A stretch of 11,868 nt of DNA from JBDSTW01 sp039914705 (GCA_039914705.1 JBDSOT010000131.1:1-11868), one strand, 5' to 3'. Positions 1 through 6,587 are shown, counted from the stretch's first letter. Notes: generated by a model from the letters alone, not told the origin. Numbers and translations: made by a program.

Positions 1-1913
1 CCGGCAACCAGGCCTTGCAGCGGTTGCAGCACGTCTTTACCGCCGCTCGCCGCACCGACCAGTAACAGCGCGCCGTAAATGATTAAAATAAATCCCACGC
101 CTTTCCATAATTTGCGCCAGCCGCCAGCCTCGGGGCTTAGTCTATCCAGGGCGCCCATATAGACGGCGGAGATGATCAACAGCACTGCCCATAACACCAA
201 GGTGATGGTGGCGGGCAGGATGCGCTCCAGCATCCAGATCGCTACGGCGAGCAGCAGCACGCCGAACACGGCCTTGACGGTGTCCATCCACGCACCGCTG
301 CTGGGCAGCCATTTGCCTAACGAGGTGCCGATCAACAGCAATGGCGCGCCCATGCCCATGCTCATGGCGAATAGCGCGGCGCCACCCAGCACCGGGTCGC
401 CCATCTGGCCGATGACGATCAGCGCGGCGGCGAGCGGCGCGGCCACGCACGGCCCGACGATGAGCGCGGATAAAAAGCCCATCACCGCGACGCCGATCAG
501 CGTGCCGCCTTGCTGTCTGTGGCTGAGCGCGGCGAGTTTACCCTGCCAGCTTGCGGGGATTTGCAATTGGTAAAAGCCGAACATGGAGAGCGCGAGCAGC
601 ACGAACACGGCGCTGAAGCTGCCCAAGACCCAGGGGTTTTGCGAGGCAGCCTGCAGATTTTCGCCGAAGCGCCCGGCGATCACACCCGCCACGGTATAAG
701 TCAGCGCCATGGCAAGCACGTAGACCAGCGATAGCGTAAAGGCGCGGCGCGTATTGCCCGTGCCGCGCTGTGCGAATGTGCTGTGGCCGTCCGTTGTAAC
801 GATGAGGTCGTGATCCTTGGAGGCGTTCGGCCCGACGATGATGCTGGATAAAATCGGGATCATCGGAAACACGCAGGGCGTAAACGCAAGCAACAATCCC
901 AGGCCGAAGAAGGTTAATAGGGCGAGCGTAGTATTGCCGCCTGTCAGCACCTGTGCGAGGCGGTCTTGTTCAGAGACTAGCGGGGCATTGTTAATTTTAT
1001 CTGGCGTCGAATCTTTCTGCACGGCAGGCAGGCTGAGACCGACCGTCTTGGTGAGCGGCGGATAGCAAAAGCCCGCCTCGGCGCAGCCCTGGTACGTCGC
1101 CTCCAGCGTAATCTGCGTAGCCTTGGTCTCGGTACGTAATAGCGGAATCGAAAACGAAACCTGATTGTGATAGACCTCGGTCTTGCCCAAAAACTCATCG
1201 GTCTTTGACTCGCCCGGCGGGAGTTGTGGCGCGCCGAGACGCACGCCCTGGGCATTGAGGAGCCGGAAGGCGAATTTATCGCGATACATGTAATAGCCAT
1301 CGGCGATGTCCCAGTGCGCGCTGAGTGTTCGCCCGTCTTGCACCGTGAACGAGGCGCTGTAAGCCTCGTCCGGCTCCAGGAATTTATTTTCCGGGTTTGA
1401 AATCCCGAACTTTGTGCCGAGTTTGTTAAAGAAATTTTTGACCGCGCTGCCTTCGTTTTCTGTAGTGGCAGAGGAATTTGCATCCGCCGTAGCAGTCGTG
1501 ACCGCCACGGTTTGTGTCTGCGGTGGGTAACACACGCCGATGTCTGCACATCCCTGTGACACGGTGGTGAGATTGAAGGCGCTGGTGTCATTTGTCGCAC
1601 GCGTGACCGGAATGTCGATCACGACTTGGTGGCGATAAATTTCCATTTCACCAAAAAATTCATCATTTTTAATCTTACCCGCCGGGAACACGGCGGCACC
1701 AAGCTCTATACCCGCTGTGCCCGTCTTGAAATCAAAACGCTTGCGGTATAAATAGTAACCGTCGGCAATATCCCACTGTGCCCTCAGTGTTTGGGGGTCT
1801 TTGAAGGTAGTGCTCAGTTTAAAGGCTTGCTCGACTGGCAGTAGATCAGCCGGATTCGCGGCGTGGGCAAGCGGCAACCACGCGAGCAATAGCCAGCACC
1901 AAAAAAATTTCAT
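1..1913 (-). CDS. dsbD: Thiol:disulfide interchange protein DsbD with two N-terminal alpha domains (partial, C-terminus beyond the window)
   Basis: This is an inner-membrane reductase that passes electrons from cytoplasmic thioredoxin to periplasmic disulfide-isomerase and cytochrome c maturation partners. The ATG lies one base after the cutA stop, and 637 codons are visible with no stop. Residues 1-18 form a signal peptide (MKFFWCWLLLAWLPLAHA). Two DsbD-alpha domains follow, at about 25-140 and 180-298. Each keeps a CxxxxxC pair: C122/C128 in GCADIGVCYPP and C277/C283 in GCAEAGFCYPP. The transmembrane domain starts near 328 and carries the two redox cysteines C347 (FTPCVFP) and C489 (VGPCVAAP). 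The C-terminal thioredoxin-like gamma domain is expected beyond position 1. E. coli DsbD has one alpha domain, so this protein should be roughly 120-150 residues longer. The loop after the first membrane helix (about 361-390) is also longer and contains H368 and H377. The family call is firm; the function of the extra domain is inferred. Confidence 0.96.
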   Translation of the reverse strand, partial: MKFFWCWLLLAWLPLAHAANPADLLPVEQAFKLSTTFKDPQTLRAQWDIADGYYLYRKRFDFKTGTAGIELGAAVFPAGKIKNDEFFGEMEIYRHQVVIDIPVTRATNDTSAFNLTTVSQGCADIGVCYPPQTQTVAVTTATADANSSATTENEGSAVKNFFNKLGTKFGISNPENKFLEPDEAYSASFTVQDGRTLSAHWDIADGYYMYRDKFAFRLLNAQGVRLGAPQLPPGESKTDEFLGKTEVYHNQVSFSIPLLRTETKATQITLEATYQGCAEAGFCYPPLTKTVGLSLPAVQKDSTPDKINNAPLVSEQDRLAQVLTGGNTTLALLTFFGLGLLLAFTPCVFPMIPILSSIIVGPNASKDHDLIVTTDGHSTFAQRGTGNTRRAFTLSLVYVLAMALTYTVAGVIAGRFGENLQAASQNPWVLGSFSAVFVLLALSMFGFYQLQIPASWQGKLAALSHRQQGGTLIGVAVMGFLSALIVGPCVAAPLAAALIVIGQMGDPVLGGAALFAMSMGMGAPLLLIGTSLGKWLPSSGAWMDTVKAVFGVLLLAVAIWMLERILPATITLVLWAVLLIISAVYMGALDRLSPEAGGWRKLWKGVGFILIIYGALLLVGAASGGKDVLQPLQGLVA

Positions 1914-1914
1914 A

Positions 1915-2244
1915 TCAGGCACCATCGCTTTCACGTCCGATCCAGTCAAGATAGGTGGGCAGACCGCCCGTAACAGGTACGGCCACGATCTCCGGGAGTT
2001 CATAAGGATGCAGTTCTAAAATAGCCGCCTGCAATTGCGGAAAAATAATCACCGCCGATTTAATGATCAGCAGCGACTCGTCGCTGGTCGCACGCGCCCC
2101 TTGCCAGCGGTATACCGAGCGGACATTCGGCAGAATATTCACGCAGGCCGCCAATCGTTTGTCGACCAGCGTATTCGCAATAATACCTGCTGTCTCGTTG
2201 TCGGGGCAGGTGCAAAGCACAATGTGATAATTGCTGTTTGCCAA
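1915..2244 (-). CDS. cutA: CutA-like divalent cation tolerance protein (TTG start)
   Basis: This is a small cytoplasmic protein of 109 residues with the PII-like trimeric CutA fold. The family binds Cu2+ and is linked to metal tolerance in E. coli, but its exact role is unsettled. Visible family signatures are the opening strand IVLCTCPD, the segment LAACVNILPNVRSVYRW, the LLIIK strand, and the C-terminal run HPYELPEIVAVPV followed by YLDWI. E. coli CutA is 112 residues. The start is TTG at 2244: an in-frame TGA lies four codons upstream, no ATG or GTG lies between, and the conserved first strand begins a few residues later. The start is 2 nt after the hydrolase stop and shows no clear Shine-Dalgarno sequence. 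The stop is 1 nt before the dsbD ATG. Both junctions suggest coupled translation. The cutA-dsbD neighbourhood is also found in E. coli. Confidence 0.93.
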   Translation of the reverse strand: MANSNYHIVLCTCPDNETAGIIANTLVDKRLAACVNILPNVRSVYRWQGARATSDESLLIIKSAVIIFPQLQAAILELHPYELPEIVAVPVTGGLPTYLDWIGRESDGA

Positions 2245-2246
2245 GA

Positions 2247-3062
2247 TTAAAATTCAGTCGCTGATTTAGCTAACCACTGCGTGATTGCCCGCACCAAATC
2301 CTTATCGCGATTCGTAAAAAAATGATCGGCATCGGGTATGCGCACTTGTTTGAATTTCTCGTTGCCCACCTGTTTGGCGCTCGCAACCCGTGACGGTGCC
2401 AAATCCGTAATCCTTTTTATATCGAGGCTGCCGTAGACATCAAGAACGGGCAGTTTAAGCTGCCCGATCAAGTCGGTGGTATTGAGGCGCGGGTCGAATT
2501 TCTTGATGGTACTGTTGGGCGTAGGCGCATCCATGGCAATTCCGATAAAGGCGTCGATGTGCGGAGGCTGCTCCTTCATGATGTAGGCCGCGCCCATGGC
2601 CGCGCCCATATCGTGGCCTAGCAATACAATATGCTTGATTCCCTTAGCACGCAGAAATTTGATGCCCGCATGAATACGCGCCGGGGTTTCATCGAAGATA
2701 GGGCCGAAGGCGGTGAGTGGCGCACCGGCAGGCAGGATCGGCATTTGCAATGATAAGGTCGCCCAAGCCTGCTCGGGCAGTTCACGGCGCACCGGTGAAA
2801 TCACCTCCGGCCAGTCGGGATGCATCCCCAGGCCATGCAACATCAGCACCGCGCCCTTGGGTTTACCGCTGGCCTGGGTATAAATGGAAAAGAATTTTTT
2901 GCCCTTGCCGTCCTTGAGCCAAACGGCGTCGCCGATTAAAAGTGTTTCCTGTATTTGCGCCGCCCAGCGTTTTTCGCGTGCTTGATCTGTGGCCTGTGCC
3001 AGGCTTGAAACCAATATGAGGCATGACAGCAAGGCTAGGGCAGTGATTTTCACAAGGTTCAT
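2247..3062 (-). CDS. Periplasmic DUF3530-like alpha/beta-hydrolase fold protein
   Basis: This is a 271-residue predicted exported protein. Residues 1-24 form a signal peptide with a likely cleavage after AQA. The mature part has the alpha/beta-hydrolase layout: an oxyanion-loop-like strand GAVLMLHGLG (70-79), PDWPEVISPVRRELPEQAW (82-100), a nucleophile elbow LLGHDMGAAMG (147-157), an acid-loop candidate DVYGSLD (208-214) and a late histidine in PDADHFF (H247). The overall pattern resembles DUF3530, a functionally uncharacterised bacterial family of this size. The elbow has Asp151 where classical esterases have Ser. An Asp nucleophile is known in haloalkane dehalogenases and epoxide hydrolases, so the activity cannot be assigned as an esterase. 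The gene starts 18 nt after the malic enzyme stop and ends 2 nt before cutA, so it sits inside the cluster. Fold confidence is high, family confidence moderate, substrate unknown. Confidence 0.85.
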   Translation of the reverse strand: MNLVKITALALLSCLILVSSLAQATDQAREKRWAAQIQETLLIGDAVWLKDGKGKKFFSIYTQASGKPKGAVLMLHGLGMHPDWPEVISPVRRELPEQAWATLSLQMPILPAGAPLTAFGPIFDETPARIHAGIKFLRAKGIKHIVLLGHDMGAAMGAAYIMKEQPPHIDAFIGIAMDAPTPNSTIKKFDPRLNTTDLIGQLKLPVLDVYGSLDIKRITDLAPSRVASAKQVGNEKFKQVRIPDADHFFTNRDKDLVRAITQWLAKSATEF

Positions 3063-3080
3063 AGTAGAAATAAACGGATG

Positions 3081-4376
3081 TTAGCGCGCGGCGTGTTGCT
3101 GGGCGTTAGGGGCTACGCTTACATCTTCCGGAGTTTGCGGATAATGTTCTGGGTATGGTGCGCGGGCGACGCCCGAGGTAATGGCGGCGCGCGCCACGCA
3201 CGGCGGCACCTGCTCGATCAGGCGCGCATCGAAGGGTTTGGGGATGATGTAATCCGGACCAAACTCCAGGTGGCTTAGCCGATATGCCTTCAGCACCTCG
3301 GCAGGCACGGGTTCGCGCGCGAGCTGCGCCAAGGCATGCACGGCGGCAATCGCCATCTGCTGAGTGATGCGCGCGGCACGCACGTCCAGCGCGCCGCGAA
3401 AGATATAGGGAAAGCCCAGTACGTTATTTACCTGATTCGGATAATCCGAGCGCCCCGTCGCCATGATGAGATCACTGCGCACGGACTTCGCCAAGGCCGG
3501 GCTGATCTCCGGGTCGGGATTGGACAGGGCAAACACGATAGGGCGCGGGGCCATGGCCTTGAGCATGTCGGCGGTCACGAGGTCGGGGCCGGACACACCG
3601 ATAAACACATCGGCATCGCGTATGGCATCGGCCAGCGTGCGCTGCGTGTTTTCACCGGCGAATTCCTGCTTGTAGGTATTCAGATCATCGCGCCCGGCGT
3701 GGATCACGCCCTGGCGGTCAACCAGCACGAGATTTTGTTTGCGCGCGCCCAGCGCAAGTAACAGGCGCATTGACGCGATCCCCGCCGCGCCCGCGCCCAG
3801 GCAGACAATCTTCGCGTCCTTGATAGACTTCCCCTGAAGTTCCAAGGCGTTCAACAGCCCGGCGGCCACGATAATGGCGGTGCCGTGCTGGTCATCGTGG
3901 AACACCGGGATGTCGAGGCGCTCGATCAAGGCCTGCTCAATCTCGAAGCAGTGCGGCGCGGCGATGTCTTCCAGATTGATACCGCCGAAGGTCGGCGCGA
4001 TGCGCACCACGGTGTCGATAAAGGCCTGCGGCGATTCGGCGTCGATCTCGATGTCGAACACATCGATGCCGGCAAAGCGTTTGAACAATACGGCCTTGCC
4101 CTCCATGACGGGCTTGCCCGCCAGCGCTCCCACATTGCCAAGGCCGAGTACGGCGCTGCCGTCGGTAATCACCGCCACCAGATTGCCCTTGGCCGTGTAG
4201 CGATAGGCCGCCTCCGGGTCGTTGGCAATCTCGCGCACCGGTTCGGCAACGCCGGGGGTGTAGGCCAGCGCCAACTCGGCTTGAGTCGCGCACGGCTTGG
4301 TGATGGCCAGGCCGATCTTGCCGGGCGTGGGCAGGGCATGGTAATCGAGCGCGGCCTGTTTCAAATCACTGGTCAT
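3081..4376 (-). CDS. NAD(P)-dependent malic enzyme, single-domain MaeB type
   Basis: The enzyme oxidatively decarboxylates malate to pyruvate, linking the TCA cycle to pyruvate and reduced cofactor supply in the cytoplasm. The protein is 431 residues from the start chosen here. Visible features are YTPGVAEP (39-46, with the conserved Tyr), the Lys region MEGKAVLFK (91-99, K94), metal-ligand motifs NLEDIAAPHCFEIE (134-147) and FHDDQHGTA (159-167), a Rossmann loop GAGAAGIAS (194-202) and SNPDPE (285-290). It matches the N-terminal part of MaeB but lacks the C-terminal phosphotransacetylase-like domain that takes MaeB to about 760 residues. I chose ATG 4376 because MTSDLKQAALDYH matches the usual MaeB opening. 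An in-frame ATG at 4406 would add ten residues, but it lies only about 10 nt past a -10-like TAAAAT (4416-4421, minus), which favours the later start. Cofactor preference is not decided from sequence. The gene lies 109 nt downstream of the thermonuclease gene. Confidence 0.93.
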   Translation of the reverse strand: MTSDLKQAALDYHALPTPGKIGLAITKPCATQAELALAYTPGVAEPVREIANDPEAAYRYTAKGNLVAVITDGSAVLGLGNVGALAGKPVMEGKAVLFKRFAGIDVFDIEIDAESPQAFIDTVVRIAPTFGGINLEDIAAPHCFEIEQALIERLDIPVFHDDQHGTAIIVAAGLLNALELQGKSIKDAKIVCLGAGAAGIASMRLLLALGARKQNLVLVDRQGVIHAGRDDLNTYKQEFAGENTQRTLADAIRDADVFIGVSGPDLVTADMLKAMAPRPIVFALSNPDPEISPALAKSVRSDLIMATGRSDYPNQVNNVLGFPYIFRGALDVRAARITQQMAIAAVHALAQLAREPVPAEVLKAYRLSHLEFGPDYIIPKPFDARLIEQVPPCVARAAITSGVARAPYPEHYPQTPEDVSVAPNAQQHAAR

Positions 4377-4485
4377 TGAGGTGGTAATCCGTAATCGAGG
4401 CAGCATTAGTAGAGGATTTTAACGGGTGTCTGGCATGAATAGTTATTGGACAGTCTGCGCTGGGTAAAATTGCACGCTTGTTTGC

Positions 4486-5241
4486 TTAGTTGATCCACTC
4501 CAAGGCGATGGGATGGCGGATGTGCATCACAAGCCCAAGTTTTTGCGGGTGCAACCAGCCGCGCGCTAATACCTGACGGTTTTTCATGCGCTCCAGATCA
4601 TACTCTTTAAAGTAGGACAGATCCGCGCGGTCGATGCGCAAGGAGACATTGCCGTTGAGGTTCAGCCAGATTGACTTGCGGCTTTGGCCCACACGCTCAA
4701 CACGTCCCTTGATAATCCGAAAGCCCTCGACTTTTGTAGGCAGTACGGCAGCGTCGACCGGTTGATAAGCAGGCAGCGCCCAAATGCCCAGATGTGCGGC
4801 ACGGGCGCGTTGCTCAGCGGCCTGGTAGCAGGCCAGGTTCCAGATATTGGGCGGAATAACCAGGGCCGTGGCCAGACCTTTTTCAAGGAGTATCGCCTCG
4901 ACGCTGGCCCCGTTATCCAGGTAAAGATGCGCGAGCAGGCGGCGGTATTTGTCATGGAGTTCTGCATCGAGCCGCAGGCGCAGATTCGGGCTGGTGGCGA
5001 GCAATGTGCGCAGGGTTTGTGTGGCGGCTACGGCGAGGGGCTGCGACGGATCGTTGCCGTGACCGATCTCCGGGGTATCGATCCCGATCAGACGCAGTTT
5101 CCGGCCGTCCTTAAGCTTGATGGTATCACCGTCATAAACTTGGCTTACCTGTACCTGCTCACCGCTACGATCCGGCGTACAGCTTTGCCCGTGCGCCGCC
5201 AGCGGCGCGACGCAGATAAGTACAAGAAACAGGCGGTGCAG
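4486..5241 (-). CDS. Secreted thermonuclease-like (SNase family) protein with a C-terminal extension; non-canonical start
   Basis: This is a predicted exported, Ca2+-dependent staphylococcal-nuclease-like enzyme of 251 residues if read from CTG 5241. Residues 2-18 look like a signal peptide (HRLFLVLICVAPLAAHG). The nuclease motif follows: VYDGDTIKL (35-43), then RLIGIDTPE (50-58), matching the S. aureus pattern of Asp21, Arg35, Asp40 and Glu43. DKYRRLLAHLYL (97-108) carries the second catalytic Arg, most likely R101. Residues about 150-251 form an extra basic beta-rich domain with WLNLNGN and GWLHPQKLG, not present in S. aureus nuclease. The frame is open from a TAA at 5256-5254, but no ATG, GTG or TTG occurs until TTG 5004 (codon 80), which would remove the signal peptide and half the active site. 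CTG 5241 is therefore my best guess; ATC 5244 or 5247 is possible. It follows rpmE by about 32 nt, with no Shine-Dalgarno visible. Confidence 0.8.
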   Translation of the reverse strand: MHRLFLVLICVAPLAAHGQSCTPDRSGEQVQVSQVYDGDTIKLKDGRKLRLIGIDTPEIGHGNDPSQPLAVAATQTLRTLLATSPNLRLRLDAELHDKYRRLLAHLYLDNGASVEAILLEKGLATALVIPPNIWNLACYQAAEQRARAAHLGIWALPAYQPVDAAVLPTKVEGFRIIKGRVERVGQSRKSIWLNLNGNVSLRIDRADLSYFKEYDLERMKNRQVLARGWLHPQKLGLVMHIRHPIALEWIN

Positions 5242-5273
5242 GATGATGCCGTGTTACTGAAGGGCGTCGAGAG

Positions 5274-5480
5274 TTACTTTTTGAGGCCGTATTTCTGGCG
5301 GAATTTGTCCACTCGCCCGCCGCTGTCTGCGGTCTTCTGCTTGCCGGTATAGAACGGATGGCAGGCCGAGCAGATATCCAGGTGCAGGTCTTTGCCCGAG
5401 GTGGAGTTGGTCTTGAAAGTGGAACCGCAACTGCATGTTACGGTGACTTCGTTGTAGGCGGGGTGAATTTCAGGCTTCAT
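5274..5480 (-). CDS. rpmE: 50S ribosomal protein L31, zinc-binding form
   Basis: This is a 68-residue large-subunit ribosomal protein. It opens MKPEIHPAYNEVTVTCSCGS, like E. coli L31 ([20 protein letters not shown]). The zinc-ribbon cysteines are present as C16, C18, C37 and C40 (DICSACHPFYTGKQ), so this is the C+ zinc-containing type rather than the zinc-independent paralogue. The C-terminus GGRVDKFRQKYG is also family-typical. I chose ATG 5480 because it gives the normal N-terminus and has GAGGT about 7 nt upstream. An in-frame ATG at 5507 would add nine residues with no homology to the family. The gene is first in the minus-strand cluster and is divergent from yajD, with a 175-nt gap. Confidence 0.97.
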   Translation of the reverse strand: MKPEIHPAYNEVTVTCSCGSTFKTNSTSGKDLHLDICSACHPFYTGKQKTADSGGRVDKFRQKYGLKK

Positions 5481-5516
5481 GGCAGACCTCGTTGATTCTG
5501 TGAACATACGGCCACC

Positions 5517-5528
5517 CGGTAAATACCG
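5517..5528. repeat. 12-bp near-palindrome in the rpmE leader
   Basis: The sequence CGGTAAATACCG has perfect 5-bp arms around a 2-nt centre. It lies 37-48 nt upstream of the rpmE start, in the divergent rpmE/yajD gap. Its symmetry could suit a dimeric regulator. It does not look like a Zur box I would recognise, and a chance occurrence is possible. Confidence 0.3.
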
Positions 5529-5655
5529 AGCACCGCATTACAGTAAACGCGGCATTTTACGCGAGCGGCTATCTTCCTGCAAGCTGGCCTAAGCCTGCGG
5601 CTCCCGTGTATATTGATTCGAGCGGGTTGAACCGTGTATCAGGTGTGGAGACATT

Positions 5656-6036
5656 ATGGATGAGCGTGATACAACAATTAAGCAGGCGCAAGGCAACAAG
5701 CTTGACGCCTTGGTGGCCAAGGCTCGCAAGGGACAGGAAGAGCGCAACAAGGGTTACCGTGAGTTATCCTTGAAACTACACCCGTGGATCTGCGGCAAGT
5801 GCGGGCGTGAATTTACGCGTGAAAATCTGCACCTGCTTACCGTGCATCACAAGGACCATAACCATGATAATAATCCGCCGGACGGCAGTAATTGGGAAAA
5901 CCTGTGCATTTATTGTCACGACAACGAACATTCGCGTTATGGCGATTACGTGGCGGGGGCAACGGCTGCGAAAGCTACGGACGGCCCGGCCACCTTTAAT
6001 CCGTTTGGCAATCTTAAGGACTTGCTGAAGAAGTAA
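5656..6036 (+). CDS. yajD: YajD-type HNH nuclease family protein
   Basis: This is a 126-residue cytoplasmic protein that closely resembles E. coli YajD (about 115 residues). After a charged N-terminal helix (1-35), the shared core begins at GYRELSLKLHPWICGKCGREF. The HNH zinc-finger motif is visible: C46/C49, the beta-beta-alpha core VHHKDHNHDNN (63-73), GSNWENL (77-83) and the second cysteine pair C84/C87 followed by H88 and H92. The C-terminal FNPFGNLKDLLKK matches the YajD tail. HNH proteins cut or nick DNA, but the biological role of YajD is not established. The ATG has GGAG 5-8 nt upstream. A candidate -10 (TATATT, near 5609) has no convincing -35. The stop TAA directly abuts the stop of the converging DUF3135 gene. 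Confidence 0.93.
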   Translation: MDERDTTIKQAQGNKLDALVAKARKGQEERNKGYRELSLKLHPWICGKCGREFTRENLHLLTVHHKDHNHDNNPPDGSNWENLCIYCHDNEHSRYGDYVAGATAAKATDGPATFNPFGNLKDLLKK

Positions 6037-6393
6037 TTACCCGGCGGGGCGGCGGAAATGCAATACGGTGGCAGTGGGCTGGGTACAAGCTTGTGGCGTG
6101 GGTGAGTTACCGGCCAATAAGCGCAGCCTCTCTTGCAGGCCGTCTTTGCCTAGCACCGCGTCGTGCATCATCTGGGAGAGTTTGATACAACCGGCCAGCG
6201 GGTTAGGGGAGGTTTCGCGGATTTGGTCGATGCGCCATTGCAGGCCGCGCACACGCTGCTGGCGTTGCGCCGGAACCAGCGTCATCACTTCTTTAATGAG
6301 CGCCGAGCGTTGTTGTTCGAAACGCCGGGGATCATGGGCGGCAAGTGCCGACCAAGCATCGAAATCAATATCCCAATCGTAAGCAGATTTCAT
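6037..6393 (-). CDS. DUF3135 family protein
   Basis: This is a 118-residue cytoplasmic protein with no signal peptide or membrane segment. It carries the DUF3135 pattern: FDAWSALAAHDPRRFEQQR (11-29), a charged helical stretch, GLQWRIDQIRE (50-60) and NPLAGCIKLSQMM (64-76). The function of the family is unknown. The predicted fold is mostly helical, and the last 25 residues look disordered. The ATG at 6393 has AGGTGG about 5-10 nt upstream, a good ribosome-binding site. A plausible promoter lies at 6417-6444. Its stop codon is immediately next to the yajD stop, so the two transcripts must overlap if either runs past its coding end. Confidence 0.88.
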   Translation of the reverse strand: MKSAYDWDIDFDAWSALAAHDPRRFEQQRSALIKEVMTLVPAQRQQRVRGLQWRIDQIRETSPNPLAGCIKLSQMMHDAVLGKDGLQERLRLLAGNSPTPQACTQPTATVLHFRRPAG

Positions 6394-6416
6394 AAACCAC
6401 CTGTCTGTATATTCCT

Positions 6417-6444
6417 ATATTATGATTAGAGAGGGAAAACTCAA
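6417..6444 (-). promoter_or_regulatory. Candidate sigma70-type promoter for the DUF3135 gene
   Basis: On the minus strand, TTGAGT (6444-6439) and TAATAT (6422-6417) are separated by 16 bp. Each matches four or five positions of the -35 and -10 consensus. The predicted start, near 6410, would give a leader of about 15-20 nt that contains the AGGTGG ribosome-binding site. Assigned by eye only. Confidence 0.4.
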
Positions 6445-6532
6445 AGAAGTTTAGTTTACCCCGCTTCAGGTCTGAATATTGCATTTTAGAAATATGGAAT
6501 GTAATCAATCCGAATTGCGGTTCAGGCACTAT

Positions 6533-6587
6533 TAATTACCAATTTTTAATTTTTATACTGGGGGCTAATTACCACAACGGGTAATTA
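6533..6587. repeat. TAATTACC repeat cluster upstream of glgP
   Basis: The octamer TAATTACC occurs at 6533-6540 and 6566-6573, and its reverse complement GGTAATTA occurs at 6580-6587. The last two form a perfect 8-bp inverted repeat with a 6-nt spacer (acaacg). The cluster brackets a -10-like TATACT (6554-6559), and its last arm touches the glgP ribosome-binding sequence CGGAG (6588-6592). It could be an operator array, or an RNA hairpin that affects ribosome access. No regulator is identified. Confidence 0.5.
6554..6559 (+). promoter_or_regulatory. Candidate -10 element for glgP
   Basis: TATACT matches five of six positions of the sigma70 -10 consensus and lies about 36 nt before the glgP start. 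No good -35 hexamer lies 16-18 bp upstream (the region reads attaattacc), so the promoter may depend on an activator or use a different sigma factor. The nearby TAATTACC copies could bind such a factor. Confidence 0.35.

Noticed and set aside
977..1600. Open minus-strand frame of 207 codons
   Set aside because: It overlaps dsbD in a different frame. The arginine-rich, low-similarity translation is typical of a shadow of a GC-rich gene, while the dsbD frame carries clear domains and cysteine motifs.
3336..4379. Several plus-strand frames across the malic enzyme gene (including 3336-3761 and 3885-4379)
   Set aside because: They are antisense shadows with His/Gly/Asp-rich translations. The minus-strand malic enzyme explains the region fully.
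4377..4406. Upstream ATG 4406 as the malic enzyme start
   Set aside because: The extra ten residues are not part of the usual MaeB N-terminus, and a -10-like TAAAAT at 4416-4421 would leave almost no leader. It is not excluded.
4684..5352. Plus-strand open frame of 222 codons
   Set aside because: It lies antisense to the thermonuclease and the end of rpmE. Those genes show motif-level homology, and this frame does not resemble a known family.
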